Source of the DNA: Lysobacteraceae bacterium
GTDB taxonomy: Bacteria > Pseudomonadota > Gammaproteobacteria > Xanthomonadales > Rhodanobacteraceae
NCBI GenBank assembly: GCA_018971925.1
Contig: JAGWZT010000035.1
Location: 1-10,434, forward strand
Direction: 5' to 3'
DNA: 10,434 nucleotides
Part shown: one piece after another, positions 1 to 9,492 of the stretch
Layout: every line of letters starts with the position of its first letter
Numbering within the stretch: position 1 is the stretch's first letter
Position numbers and translations under genes: made by a program
Notes under the pieces: model-generated
Database searches by the model: none
The model's input: only the letters and a program-made list of their open reading frames with translations
Told to the model about the DNA's origin: nothing

Positions 1-1152
1 GGCGGCGACACCGAGCAGTCACACACCTTCGGCGCGTATTTCGGCGTGCAACTGCCGGCGCATTTCCAGTACTACTTCGACCTCGAGATGTTCAAGGGCG
101 AGGGCGTCAGCGGCGCTACCGGTGTCGGGGCGATCGTCAATGGCGACGTGGTGCATTCCGGCAATGCCGGGCTCGGCAAGCGTGCCTACGTCGCGCGCCG
201 GTATCTGCGCTGGACGCTGCCGCTGGGCGGCGCGGCGCACGCCGTCGAACGCGCACAGGATCAACTGCCGGGCACCGAATCCGATCGCCACGTCGAAGCC
301 AAGCTCGGTCGCATGACGCCCGGCGACGACTTCGACAAGAACCGCTACGCCAACAGTGCACGCACGCAATTCATGGACGGCGCGTTCTTGAACGCGCTGG
401 CCTGGGACTACGCGGCCGACACGCGCGGCTATACCAACGGCCTGCTGCTGGCTTACGTGTCGCCGTATTGGACATTGCGTTACGGCGTGTACCAGATGCC
501 CACGCACGCGAACGGCCAGACGCTGGAAGCGCCGATCAGGCGCGCGCGCGGCGAACAGGTGCAACTCACCTTGCGGGAATCGCCGGACAGCTGGGCGTTG
601 CGACTGCTGGTCTATCGCAACATCGCGCGGATGGGCGTGTATCGCGATGCGCTGGCGATAGCCGAGGCAACCGGCACGACACCCGATATCCAATCCGACG
701 ACCGCGACGGCCGCCACAAATACGGTTACGCGGTCAACGCCGAACTGCCGCTTGCGGACGGTGGCGATACCGGCCTGTTCGCGCGCTATGGCTGGAACGA
801 CGGCCATACCGAATCGTTCGTGTTCACCGAGGTCGATCGAGATGCCAGCCTTGGCGCGCAGGTTTCGGGCGTGCACTGGCATCGCCCGCAGGATCGGCTC
901 GGCATCGCCATCGGCATGAATGCTTTGTCACGCGACCATCGCGACTACCTCGCCACGGGCGGTTGCGGATTCCTGCTCTGCGACGGGCGCCTCGACTACG
1001 GGCACGAGGAAATCGCGGAGGCCTATTACGCGATCCAGCTATTCCCACATGTCACGCTGAGCCCCGACTTCCAGTTCATCCGGAATCCCGGCTACAACCG
1101 TGACCGCGGGCCGGCGCGCTTCATCGGCATCCGTGCGCACCTCGAGTATTGA
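1..1152 (+). CDS. OprB-family carbohydrate porin, 3' part (5' end outside window)
   Basis: The reading frame is open from base 1 and 383 residues are visible, so the signal peptide and first strands lie upstream of the window. The product should be an outer-membrane beta-barrel for passive sugar uptake, of the OprB (carbohydrate-selective porin) family. Support comes from the family-style block KNRYANSARTQFM (about residues 113-125) followed by WDYAADTRGYTNG, and from alternating amphipathic segments such as YVARRYLRWTLPLG and YWTLRYGVYQMP. A late VTLSPDFQFIRNPGYNRDRGP segment leads into the final strand. The protein ends in an aromatic residue (HLEY), as expected for recognition by the BAM machinery. 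Two cysteines six residues apart (near 322-327, CGFLLC) may form a small loop disulfide. The stop at 1150-1152 faces the stop of the minus-strand RDD-pilin gene only 3 nt away. Family assignment rests on remembered motifs; the transported sugar cannot be deduced. Confidence 0.8.
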   Translation, partial: GGDTEQSHTFGAYFGVQLPAHFQYYFDLEMFKGEGVSGATGVGAIVNGDVVHSGNAGLGKRAYVARRYLRWTLPLGGAAHAVERAQDQLPGTESDRHVEAKLGRMTPGDDFDKNRYANSARTQFMDGAFLNALAWDYAADTRGYTNGLLLAYVSPYWTLRYGVYQMPTHANGQTLEAPIRRARGEQVQLTLRESPDSWALRLLVYRNIARMGVYRDALAIAEATGTTPDIQSDDRDGRHKYGYAVNAELPLADGGDTGLFARYGWNDGHTESFVFTEVDRDASLGAQVSGVHWHRPQDRLGIAIGMNALSRDHRDYLATGGCGFLLCDGRLDYGHEEIAEAYYAIQLFPHVTLSPDFQFIRNPGYNRDRGPARFIGIRAHLEY

Positions 1153-1155
1153 AAC

Positions 1156-2175
1156 TCAATCCACCGGGATGGCGTCGCTGCGATCACGACAGGCCAGCGG
1201 CAGATACTTCGCCTGGATATCCGGGCTGCCGCAACGCCATTGCACGGCGCCGCGGCTTCCATACGGACTGAACACCAGGTGGTCGCCCGCGACCGCCTGA
1301 TTGGCGCGGCCGCCGAACGTCACGATCACGCTGCCGTTCTGCACCTGCACGCTGCTCACGTATTGGCCGTTCAACGTATCCGGATCGGCGAGGCCCGCGG
1401 CGGTGTTGTCGGCGGGAAGCGAGCCGCGCGCGCCCAGGTATTCGCCCACCGCGACCTTCGCGCCGCCCGACAGCGTCATCCCTTCTGCAACCTGCGCGCG
1501 GACCAGGTAGTTCTGATAAGCGGGAATCGCGATGGCCGCCAGGATGGCGACGACGGGCACGACCGTGAAGAAAAGGGCACCGACCGCGATCAGGGCAATG
1601 GCCCATCCCGGCATGGCGGCACCCGCCTGCGCGGCGCCGCGATCCAGATCACCGCGTTCGAACGCCGCCAGTCCTTCCTTGCGCACCACACAGCAGTTCG
1701 CCATCAGATCGTGCAGCGCCTGCTTGCGCGCGGTCCAGCCGGCCATCATGAAGCCGATGTCGAAAATGAAGCTGGAGAGGATCTTGCCGAAATAGCGCCC
1801 GGTGGCCTGGCCGAAACCGATGCGCCGCCCGTACGTATCGGTCACGCACATGTTCAGGGCCATCTTGCCCGGCGTCGCTTGCCATGCGGACGATTCGCAC
1901 AGCGCGAAATACAGCCACTGCGCCACGATGACCGCCAGCCACGCCATCAGCATCGACGCGCCGATCGCCGCGTCGTTGACGTGACGTCCGCCGGATGCGG
2001 CAGCCGGGACGATCACGACGAAAACGAACAGCATGTACAGCACGAACACTGCCGCGCCCAGGATCAGCATATCGATGACGTACGCCGCGAACCTGCGCCA
2101 GAATCCCGCGTGCAGCAACGGCGCGTGCAGATGATCGGGCAGCGCCTGTGCGCCACCTGCCGGTATCGGTTCCAT
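1156..2175 (-). CDS. RDD membrane domain fused to type IV pilin-like headpiece, paralogue A
   Basis: A 339-residue inner-membrane protein of unknown function with two recognisable parts. Residues about 22-166 form an RDD domain: the FWRRFAAYVID start with its Arg and Asp, hydrophobic segments at about 33-58 and 71-92, then SAWQATPGK, YGRRIGF and the ARKQALHDLMANCCVVRK end. After a short linker, residues 190-222 form a third membrane helix ending AILAAIAIPAYQNY, the classic end of a type IV pilin N-terminal helix. A pilin-like headpiece follows, closed by a Cys315-Cys329 pair in WRCGSPDI...YLPLACR. The prepilin peptidase site (Gly before Phe) and Glu5 are missing, so pilus assembly is unlikely. 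It shares both domains with the neighbour upstream and has a 9-residue tail after the last Cys. ATG at 2175 is preferred over a TTG 36 nt upstream because AGGGGA lies 6 nt before it. Function is unknown. Confidence 0.85.
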   Translation of the reverse strand: MEPIPAGGAQALPDHLHAPLLHAGFWRRFAAYVIDMLILGAAVFVLYMLFVFVVIVPAAASGGRHVNDAAIGASMLMAWLAVIVAQWLYFALCESSAWQATPGKMALNMCVTDTYGRRIGFGQATGRYFGKILSSFIFDIGFMMAGWTARKQALHDLMANCCVVRKEGLAAFERGDLDRGAAQAGAAMPGWAIALIAVGALFFTVVPVVAILAAIAIPAYQNYLVRAQVAEGMTLSGGAKVAVGEYLGARGSLPADNTAAGLADPDTLNGQYVSSVQVQNGSVIVTFGGRANQAVAGDHLVFSPYGSRGAVQWRCGSPDIQAKYLPLACRDRSDAIPVD

Positions 2176-2181
2176 CGTCGT

Positions 2182-2187
2182 TCCCCT
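2182..2187 (-). promoter_or_regulatory. Ribosome binding site that sets the start of RDD-pilin paralogue A
   Basis: AGGGGA on the minus strand lies 6 nt upstream of the ATG at 2175-2173. The longer frame would begin at a TTG at 2211 without a comparable site, so this motif decides for the shorter protein. Confidence 0.65.
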
Positions 2188-2194
2188 GTGTGTC

Positions 2195-2217
2195 GAATCC
2201 CCCGGAGCCAAGGATTC
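2195..2217. repeat. Small inverted repeat between the RDD-pilin paralogues
   Basis: GAATCC (2195-2200) and GGATTC (2212-2217) can pair as a 6-bp stem with an 11-nt loop in the 57-nt gap between the two paralogues. No T run follows on the minus strand, so a terminator is not indicated. It could slow or attenuate read-through, or be chance. Confidence 0.25.
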
Positions 2218-2232
2218 TGGCGAAACCCCCGC

Positions 2233-3216
2233 TCAGCGGCAACCCTCGGGCAGGTATCGATCGCGGATGTCGGGACTGCTGCACCGCCAGTGCAGCGCAG
2301 CGGCATCGCCCACCGGCGCGATCACCACGTGGCCACCGCGAATGCGGGGGTTCGCCTGGTTGCCGTAGGTCACCACCACCTTGCCGCCGGTCACGCGCAC
2401 GCTGCTGACATAACGCGCGTGGATCGCCTCCGGTTTCGGCAATCCCAACGCACCGTTGTCGTCGGGCAAGGCACCGCGCTGGCCGATGTATTCGGCGATC
2501 AGCGAACGTGCGCGATCCGTCATGTCGAGGCCTTGCGCGACCTCGCTTCGCACGGTGTAGCTCTGGTACGTCGGGATCGCCAGCGCGGCGAGGATTGCCG
2601 TGACCGGCAGCAACAGGAACACGCAAACACCGATCACGACCAGCGCGATGCCCCAACCCGGCATGCCGGGTCGCGGCAACATTGCCGTGGTTGCGGAATC
2701 CGATGCGGCCGGTTCACGGTTTTGCCAGTCGAGCAATCCCCCCTTGCGCACCACGCAGCAACCCGACATCAAGTCGTGCAATGCCTGCTTGCGTTCGGTC
2801 CAGCCGGCCAGCATGTAGCCGATGTCCATGATCGCGCCGGACAAGAACTTGCCGAAGAAGCGCCCGGTGGCGCGACCGAAGCCGATCCTGCGCCCATATT
2901 CGTCGGTGACCCTGAGACCCAGCGCCAGCTTGCCGGGCGTGGCTTGCCATGCCGAAGCCTCGCACATCGCGTAATACAACCACGGAACCACGACCCACAC
3001 GAACCACAGCGAAGGGAATACGCGAAACGGAACCATGCCGCCCGGCTGCATGGCCTGAGGCACCGCGGACGAACCCACGACGACCAGGTACAGGATCACG
3101 AAGACCGGCGAGAGGATCAGCCCGTCGATCAGCCAGGCAACCGCGCGCCGCCAGAAACCCGCGTGCATGCCGCGGTTCTGGTAACGGGTAGGCAGCGGCT
3201 GCGAGGGCGCGGTCAT
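2233..3216 (-). CDS. RDD membrane domain fused to type IV pilin-like headpiece, paralogue B
   Basis: A 327-residue protein with the same architecture as the next gene downstream. The RDD domain spans about residues 18-158 (GFWRRAVAWLIDGLIL, hydrophobic segments at about 27-48 and 70-84, SAWQATPGK, EYGRRIGFGRATGRFFGK, ERKQALHDLM, CCVVRK). A linker rich in Ser, Thr and Pro (165-186) leads to a membrane helix (187-218) ending AILAALAIPTYQSY. A pilin-like headpiece follows, with Cys312 and Cys326 in WRCSSPDI...YLPEGCR, which is the last residue group of the protein. As in its neighbour, the Gly|Phe prepilin site and Glu5 are absent, so the helix should stay as a membrane anchor holding the headpiece outside. 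ATG at 3216 has a modest GGTGG about 10 nt upstream. The two copies most likely arose by tandem duplication; the core from SAWQATPGK to CCVVRK is the best conserved part. RDD proteins are only loosely linked to transport, so the role is open. Confidence 0.85.
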   Translation of the reverse strand: MTAPSQPLPTRYQNRGMHAGFWRRAVAWLIDGLILSPVFVILYLVVVGSSAVPQAMQPGGMVPFRVFPSLWFVWVVVPWLYYAMCEASAWQATPGKLALGLRVTDEYGRRIGFGRATGRFFGKFLSGAIMDIGYMLAGWTERKQALHDLMSGCCVVRKGGLLDWQNREPAASDSATTAMLPRPGMPGWGIALVVIGVCVFLLLPVTAILAALAIPTYQSYTVRSEVAQGLDMTDRARSLIAEYIGQRGALPDDNGALGLPKPEAIHARYVSSVRVTGGKVVVTYGNQANPRIRGGHVVIAPVGDAAALHWRCSSPDIRDRYLPEGCR

Positions 3217-3285
3217 GGTGCGGGATCCACCGGATTCACGCGCCGATGGTCGCAGAACCGCCCATCGCCTGCACGCTGCGCAACG

Positions 3286-4213
<928 letters not shown>

Positions 4214-4233
<20 letters not shown>

Positions 4234-5575
4234 GTGTCATCTGTTCCCTGGCTGCGACGGGCCCGGGCAGCGCGGCATCGGGCGGCTGCGCGGCCGGGAA
4301 ATGGGCGGTCGCGGTGGTGCCCTTGCCCAGCGCGCTTTCCAGCGTGACCTGCCAGTGGTAACGGTCGGCGATGCGGCGCACGATCGCGAGCCCGATACCA
4401 TGCCCGCGGCGGCCGGTGCGACTGCCCCGGTAAAACGGCTGGAACGCGCGTTCGAGGTCTTCCTCGCTCATTCCACTGCCGGTATCGGCGACGCGCACAT
4501 CGTTCGCCTCCACCTCGACGGTGACGCTGCCCTGTTCGGTGTACAGGCAGGCATTGCGGATGAGGTTGCCGATCATCACCGCGAACACCCGCGGCGGCGC
4601 GTGCAACGCGAAGCGCGCGTGCTCGACCATCGCCAGTTGCACCGGCTTGCCTGCAAGCAACTCGCGGTAACGCGTGACCTCGGCAGCGACCACATCGTTG
4701 GCAAGGAAATCCTCGTCGCGCAGGCCGGCGTCGGATTCGCGCGCCAGCACCAGGAAGGTTTCGATGAGCGCCTCCATCTCGCGGACGGAGCGTCTGATCC
4801 GCGCCAGCGAGCGCTGCGCGAACGGACTCATGTCCTCATCGGCCAGCACGTCGACCGCGATCTTCATCACCGTCAGGGGCGTGCGCAATTCGTGGCTGGC
4901 GTCGCGGGTGAAGTTGCGTTCGCGCTCGACGAACGCATCCAGCCGGTTGGCGAAGTTGTAGAGCGCGGCCACCAGCACCTCCACGTCGCTGTCACTGGCG
5001 GCGGGCAGCCGGTCGGGCGCCAGCGAAGCGGGATCGGGATGGTCCGGATTCCAGCGCCGCACCACCTTGGCCAGTGCGATCACCGGCGACAGCGCCTTGC
5101 GCGAAGCGCGATAGGTCAGCCAGGTGGCCAGATAGATGATCAGCACCACCAACACGACGGGAATCAACCCGAACAGCATCACCACGCTGTTGGGCCGGTC
5201 GTTGTTGAACAGCAGGAACAGCCGGCCGCGCGGCGTATCGGACACCAAGACCGTGCCCTCGGTGCCGTCGGGCTGGGCGATCTGGTGGTAACCGGGCGTC
5301 AGGTTCACAAGCCTGGCGGGCACCATGTCGGCCGGCGCGCCGGGCGCGCGCAGGTAGCCGCGCAACAACCACGTATCCGGCAACGGCGTTTGCGGATTGC
5401 GCACCAACTGCTGCCCGTAATAGATGCTTTCGCGATCGAGTTCCTGGCGGGCAATCGCCGTGCGGCTGGAGTTGGCGGCCGCGTACACGCCCAGCGCCGT
5501 GACCACGCTGATCGCCGCCACCCACAGCGAGAACATCACCCAGAAGCGGTGGCCGATGCTTGTGTAACGGGCCAT
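4214..5575 (-). CDS. Two-component sensor histidine kinase
   Basis: A 453-residue inner-membrane sensor that autophosphorylates on His and passes the phosphate to the response regulator encoded just upstream. Membrane helix 1 is about residues 12-34, then a periplasmic domain of about 95 residues (35-130) with no domain I recognise, then helix 2 at 131-153. A HAMP-like linker (about 154-212) leads to the dimerisation/phosphoacceptor box RDASHELRTPL with His228. The ATPase part carries the N box (NLIRNAC, 337-343), G1 (DTGSGM, Asp364), an F box (FQPFYRG) and G2 (GHGIGLAIV, 391-399). All key residues are intact. The C-terminal tail after about 427 is Pro/Ala-rich and its coding end overlaps iaaA by 20 nt. 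ATG at 5575 is chosen because it gives a short basic N-terminus before helix 1, although its Shine-Dalgarno is weak (GGGTAGG). The signal sensed cannot be named. Confidence 0.95.
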
Positions 5576-5620
5576 GCGTAAAGCCTACCCGCAATATCCA
5601 CGGTCTGCCGGATTGTGGGC

Positions 5621-5649
5621 GCCGCGGCGGATGCCTCGCAAGCCGCGGC
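5621..5649. repeat. GC-rich inverted repeat in the regulator-kinase gap
   Basis: GCCGCGG (5621-5627) and CCGCGGC (5643-5649) form a 7-bp GC-only stem with a 15-nt loop in the 76-nt gap between the response regulator stop and the kinase start. Because CCGCGG is itself palindromic, the arms also read as a direct repeat. There is no T run. It might tune the regulator to kinase expression ratio, but such GC motifs arise easily by chance here. Confidence 0.25.
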
Positions 5650-5651
5650 CG

Positions 5652-6395
5652 TCAGCGGCTGGATGCCAAGGCGCTGGCTTCCGCCTCGGCATCCAGGTCG
5701 GCGACCCGGTATCCCGCGCTGTGGATCGTGTGGACGAGCGGCTTAGCGTAAGGCTTGTCCACCACGCGGCGCAGGTTGTACAGATGCGAACGCAGGGTGT
5801 CGGAATCGGGCAGCGTGTCGCCCCAGATTTCGCGTTCGATGTCGTGGCGCGACACCACGCGCGGCGATTCGCGCATCAGGATGGCCAGCAGTTTCAGACC
5901 GATCGGGGAAACCTGCATTTCCTCGCCATCGCGCGTGATCCTGAGCGTTGCGGTATCCAGCACCAGGCCGCCGACCTGGTAAACCTCGCTGGAAACCTGG
6001 CGCCGCTCGCGCCGGATCAGCGCGCGGATGCGCGCTTCCAGTTCACGCGGTTCGAACGGCTTGACCAGGTAATCGTCGGCGCCCGCGTCGAGGCCCACCA
6101 GCTTGTCTTCCAGCGTGTCGCGCGCGGTCAGCATCAACACCGGCGTGGATTTCTTGGCTTCGCCGCGCAGCTTGCGGCAGACATCCAGGCCATCCATGCC
6201 CGGCAACATCAGATCCAGCACGATCACGTCGTAGCTGTTGGTGACGGCCAGGTGCAGGCCGCTCACCCCGTCGCCGGCGAAATCGACGGTGTAGCCGCGC
6301 CGTTCGAGGAATTCGCCCACCATCTCGGCGATGCCGCTGTTGTCCTCGACCAGCAGCACCAGCCCCGTCTGTTTTTCGTGTTCGGACTCGGTCAT
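5652..6395 (-). CDS. OmpR/PhoB-family response regulator
   Basis: A 247-residue transcription factor forming a two-component pair with the kinase 76 nt downstream. The receiver domain (about 11-125) has the acidic pair Glu17-Asp18, phosphoacceptor Asp61 in VIVLDLMLPGMDGL, the switch Thr90 (LMLTARD) and Lys112 (YLVKPF). The C-terminal winged-helix domain (about 138-234) shows the family pattern LTxRE-like PIGLKLLAILM, RHDIEREIWG, the recognition-helix region DSDTLRSHLYNLRRVVDKP and the wing VHTIHSAGYRV. A short acidic-to-Ala tail ends the protein. The frame stays open for 73 codons upstream, but ATG at 6395 is chosen: it aligns with receiver domains and has AGGGGAAAGG just upstream. Regulated genes are not evident from the sequence; adjacent iaaA and the RDD-pilin genes are candidates by position only. 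Confidence 0.95.
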   Translation of the reverse strand: MTESEHEKQTGLVLLVEDNSGIAEMVGEFLERRGYTVDFAGDGVSGLHLAVTNSYDVIVLDLMLPGMDGLDVCRKLRGEAKKSTPVLMLTARDTLEDKLVGLDAGADDYLVKPFEPRELEARIRALIRRERRQVSSEVYQVGGLVLDTATLRITRDGEEMQVSPIGLKLLAILMRESPRVVSRHDIEREIWGDTLPDSDTLRSHLYNLRRVVDKPYAKPLVHTIHSAGYRVADLDAEAEASALASSR

Positions 6396-6577
6396 GTTCA
6401 GCCTTTCCCCTGTCGCCATCCCTGCCACCACGGCACCGGCTGCCAATTTGCAGGCATGCGGGTGAGCATCGCGTGAAAGCGGCGCGCAGATTGCCGCGCG
6501 GAGGATGTCAACCGATCCGGCTCTTCCGCGTTGTCGATTGGAGGCGGGGCAACGACCGCCTGGCATCACGAGTGACG
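6396..6577 (-). promoter_or_regulatory. Leader/promoter region of the response regulator gene (putative)
   Basis: This noncoding stretch lies between the regulator start and the hairpin that closes the GSGD-repeat gene, so the regulator promoter should lie in it. A perfect TTGACA occurs on the minus strand (6511-6506), but no good -10 hexamer sits 16-18 nt further on, so a sigma-70 assignment is weak. On the plus strand an AGGCGG/CCGCCT inverted repeat (6542-6547 with 6556-6561) is also present. No convincing small gene is visible. Confidence 0.3.
6402..6411 (-). promoter_or_regulatory. Strong ribosome binding site of the response regulator gene
   Basis: AGGGGAAAGG on the minus strand ends 6 nt before the ATG at 6395. 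It decides between this start and in-frame upstream starts (for example ATG at 6419), and suggests efficient translation of the regulator. Confidence 0.7.
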
Positions 6578-6618
6578 AATGCGGCGGACAGACCTCCCTT
6601 CCTGTCCGCCGCATTTTT
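6578..6618. terminator. Perfect 14-bp hairpin terminator, T run on the plus strand
   Basis: AATGCGGCGGACAG (6578-6591) pairs perfectly with CTGTCCGCCGCATT (6602-6615) around a 10-nt loop. On the plus strand the stem runs into TTTTT (6614-6618), the canonical intrinsic form. It lies 14 nt beyond the stop of the GSGD-repeat gene, which is on the minus strand. In that direction the stem is followed only by ATTCGTC, so it would end that transcript less efficiently. It probably insulates the GSGD gene from the downstream regulator operon; the better plus-strand tail is unexplained. Confidence 0.75.
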
Positions 6619-6632
6619 GTGGTGCAGGCCGA

Positions 6633-7592
6633 TCAATCGTCGTCGCGCGGAACGCTGACCTTGCCCTTGACGTTGCGGTGACCGACGTCGCCGCTGCCGA
6701 CCGAGCCAACGCTGAAGTCGCCGCCCACGCCGTCCGCATCGAAATCGCCCGAGCCGACGCTGCCCGCATGCACGTTGCCGCCCGCCTTCGAGATCTTCAC
6801 GTCGCCCGAAGCGACCGCGCCGACCGACACGTTGCCAGTGACGTTGCTGACGATGAGGTCGCCCGAGCCCACACTCTTGGCATCGAGGCTGCCGCCGACG
6901 CCCGTGATCCGGGCACTGCCGGACGCGACCGAACCCAGCGATACGTCGCCCTTGATGCTGCCCAACACCAGGTCGCCCGATCCGACTCCACCGGCGCGCG
7001 CATTGCCATGCACGTTGTCCACGCTGACATCGCCGGACCCGAGGCTGGACAGGTTCACGCTGCCGACGTCGCTGGCGACCGCGTCGCCGGAACCCACGCT
7101 CAAGCCGAGCTCGCCCGCGACACCGTTCACCTTGAGGTCGCCGGAACCGAGCGACGCATCCAACGCGGCGACGCTATTGACCTTGGCGTCGCCCGAACCC
7201 TCCTGCAGTCTGAGCGCCAGCGACTGCGGCACGCGCACATCCAGTTTCAGGTAGGCGTAGGAGCCGCCGAACAGGGACATCAACATGGTGTGGTCGCCGT
7301 CGTGCGCGACGACGCTGGCGGTGTCGCCATGACGCGCGGCTTCGATCTTCACGTCCTGCAGCCATTTCTCGTTCGAGGCACAGGCCGTGCCCCGTACCAC
7401 CACGTTGGTCAAACCCGGCTCGCCGTGGATCACCAGATCGTCGGGACCGATCTGCACCGTCAGGAGTTTCAGGCCAGCGGCATTGATTTCGGCATTGCGC
7501 GGTGCGCTGTAGCGGCATTGTTCGGCGCCGATGGCCGTGAACGACAACGCCAGCAACGACGCACCCGCAAGCAACAGGATGGGTTTGCGCAT
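6633..7592 (-). CDS. Secreted GSGD-repeat protein (DUF4097/GIN-domain-like beta-solenoid)
   Basis: A 319-residue protein with a signal peptide (residues 1-23, RKP then a hydrophobic core, cleavage likely after AIGA), so it should be periplasmic, surface or secreted. The N-terminal part (24-130) has two Cys (26, 71) that could pair. Residues 132-310 consist of about ten repeats of 17-19 residues, each opening with GSGD (variants ASGD, ASGS) followed by a short beta strand, a V-x-G turn and a second strand. This pattern suggests a right-handed parallel beta-helix and resembles DUF4097 or head-GIN (DUF2807) proteins. It ends in a basic-to-acidic tail (VPRDDD). ATG at 7592 is chosen over an in-frame start 17 codons upstream because it gives a clean signal peptide and has GGAGAG just upstream. 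It is probably a single-gene transcript, followed by a hairpin. The molecular role of this family is not established; the repeats look like scaffold rather than active site. Confidence 0.85.
   Translation of the reverse strand: MRKPILLLAGASLLALSFTAIGAEQCRYSAPRNAEINAAGLKLLTVQIGPDDLVIHGEPGLTNVVVRGTACASNEKWLQDVKIEAARHGDTASVVAHDGDHTMLMSLFGGSYAYLKLDVRVPQSLALRLQEGSGDAKVNSVAALDASLGSGDLKVNGVAGELGLSVGSGDAVASDVGSVNLSSLGSGDVSVDNVHGNARAGGVGSGDLVLGSIKGDVSLGSVASGSARITGVGGSLDAKSVGSGDLIVSNVTGNVSVGAVASGDVKISKAGGNVHAGSVGSGDFDADGVGGDFSVGSVGSGDVGHRNVKGKVSVPRDDD
6660..7199 (-). repeat. Tandem ~57-bp coding repeats (GSGD units)
   Basis: GSGD or its variants start at residues 132, 149, 167, 185, 204, 223, 242, 261, 280 and 299 of the encoded protein. 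Spacing is 17, 18, 18 and then a constant 19 residues. In DNA this shows as recurrent cgcccgaa/cgccggac words every 51-57 bp. The constant 57-bp phase in the C-terminal part suggests more recent unit duplication there than in the first units. Confidence 0.8.
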
Positions 7593-7596
7593 GACA

Positions 7597-7602
7597 CTCT
7601 CC
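7597..7602 (-). promoter_or_regulatory. Ribosome binding site of the GSGD-repeat gene
   Basis: GGAGAG on the minus strand lies 4 nt (core GGAG 6 nt) before the ATG at 7592. It supports that start over the upstream in-frame one, which would put a long non-signal extension before the hydrophobic core. Confidence 0.6.
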
Positions 7603-7754
7603 GGTGGTACCGCCATCGCGGTGGACAGGCGCAGGATAACCATTCCCGGCGTGCCGGCTCATGTGCCCAAAGTCGGCGTGACTTGCGGCCTAGGCATTTC
7701 GCGTTTCCCTTTCCTGCGAGAAGGAAGCCAAGGACGCCGGCCATTCTCAGACTT

Positions 7755-7804
7755 CGTCATTCCGGGGCTGCCCGCATTGATTGCGGGCGGAACCCGGAAT
7801 GACG
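7755..7804. repeat. 50-nt two-tier intergenic palindrome (REP-like)
   Basis: Outer arms CGTCATTCCGGG (7755-7766) and CCCGGAATGACG (7793-7804) pair over 12 bp. Inside them GCCCGCA (7770-7776) and TGCGGGC (7782-7788) pair over 7 bp around a 5-nt loop, with small asymmetric bulges between tiers. GTCATTCC/GGAATGAC-ended palindromes are common as dispersed intergenic repeats in proteobacteria, so this is probably one copy of such a family. It lies 87 nt beyond the mazG stop and could also protect or end that transcript, although no T run follows. The rest of the 299-nt gap (7593-7891) shows no gene; it should also hold the promoter of the GSGD-repeat gene. Confidence 0.65.
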
Positions 7805-7891
7805 GGGTTTACAGGTCGGCAAGCTCACTGGCGAAATTATGGTCAAGCGCCAGCCCCGAGTGAGGCGACTACTACCAAGCGTGAAGGATGA

Positions 7892-9488
<1,597 letters not shown>

Positions 9489-9492
<4 letters not shown>

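Noticed and set aside
3244..3267. Inverted repeat CGATGG/CCATCG in the iaaA to RDD-pilin gap as a terminator
   Set aside because: Only a 6-bp stem with a 12-nt loop and no T run on the minus strand; probably chance.
6396..6614. N-terminal extension of the response regulator
   Set aside because: The frame is open, but the extension has no receiver-domain similarity and runs back through the hairpin. A strong ribosome site sits directly before the internal ATG at 6395.
6579..7802. Plus-strand 407-codon frame over the GSGD-repeat gene
   Set aside because: It mirrors the 57-bp repeats in antisense and runs through the terminator hairpin and the palindrome. The minus strand has a signal peptide, ribosome site and regular GSGD units.
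7531..7863. 110-codon plus-strand frame in the mazG/GSGD spacer
   Set aside because: Its first part is antisense to the signal-peptide coding region of the GSGD gene and the rest is a translation of the palindrome; no domain, no ribosome site seen.
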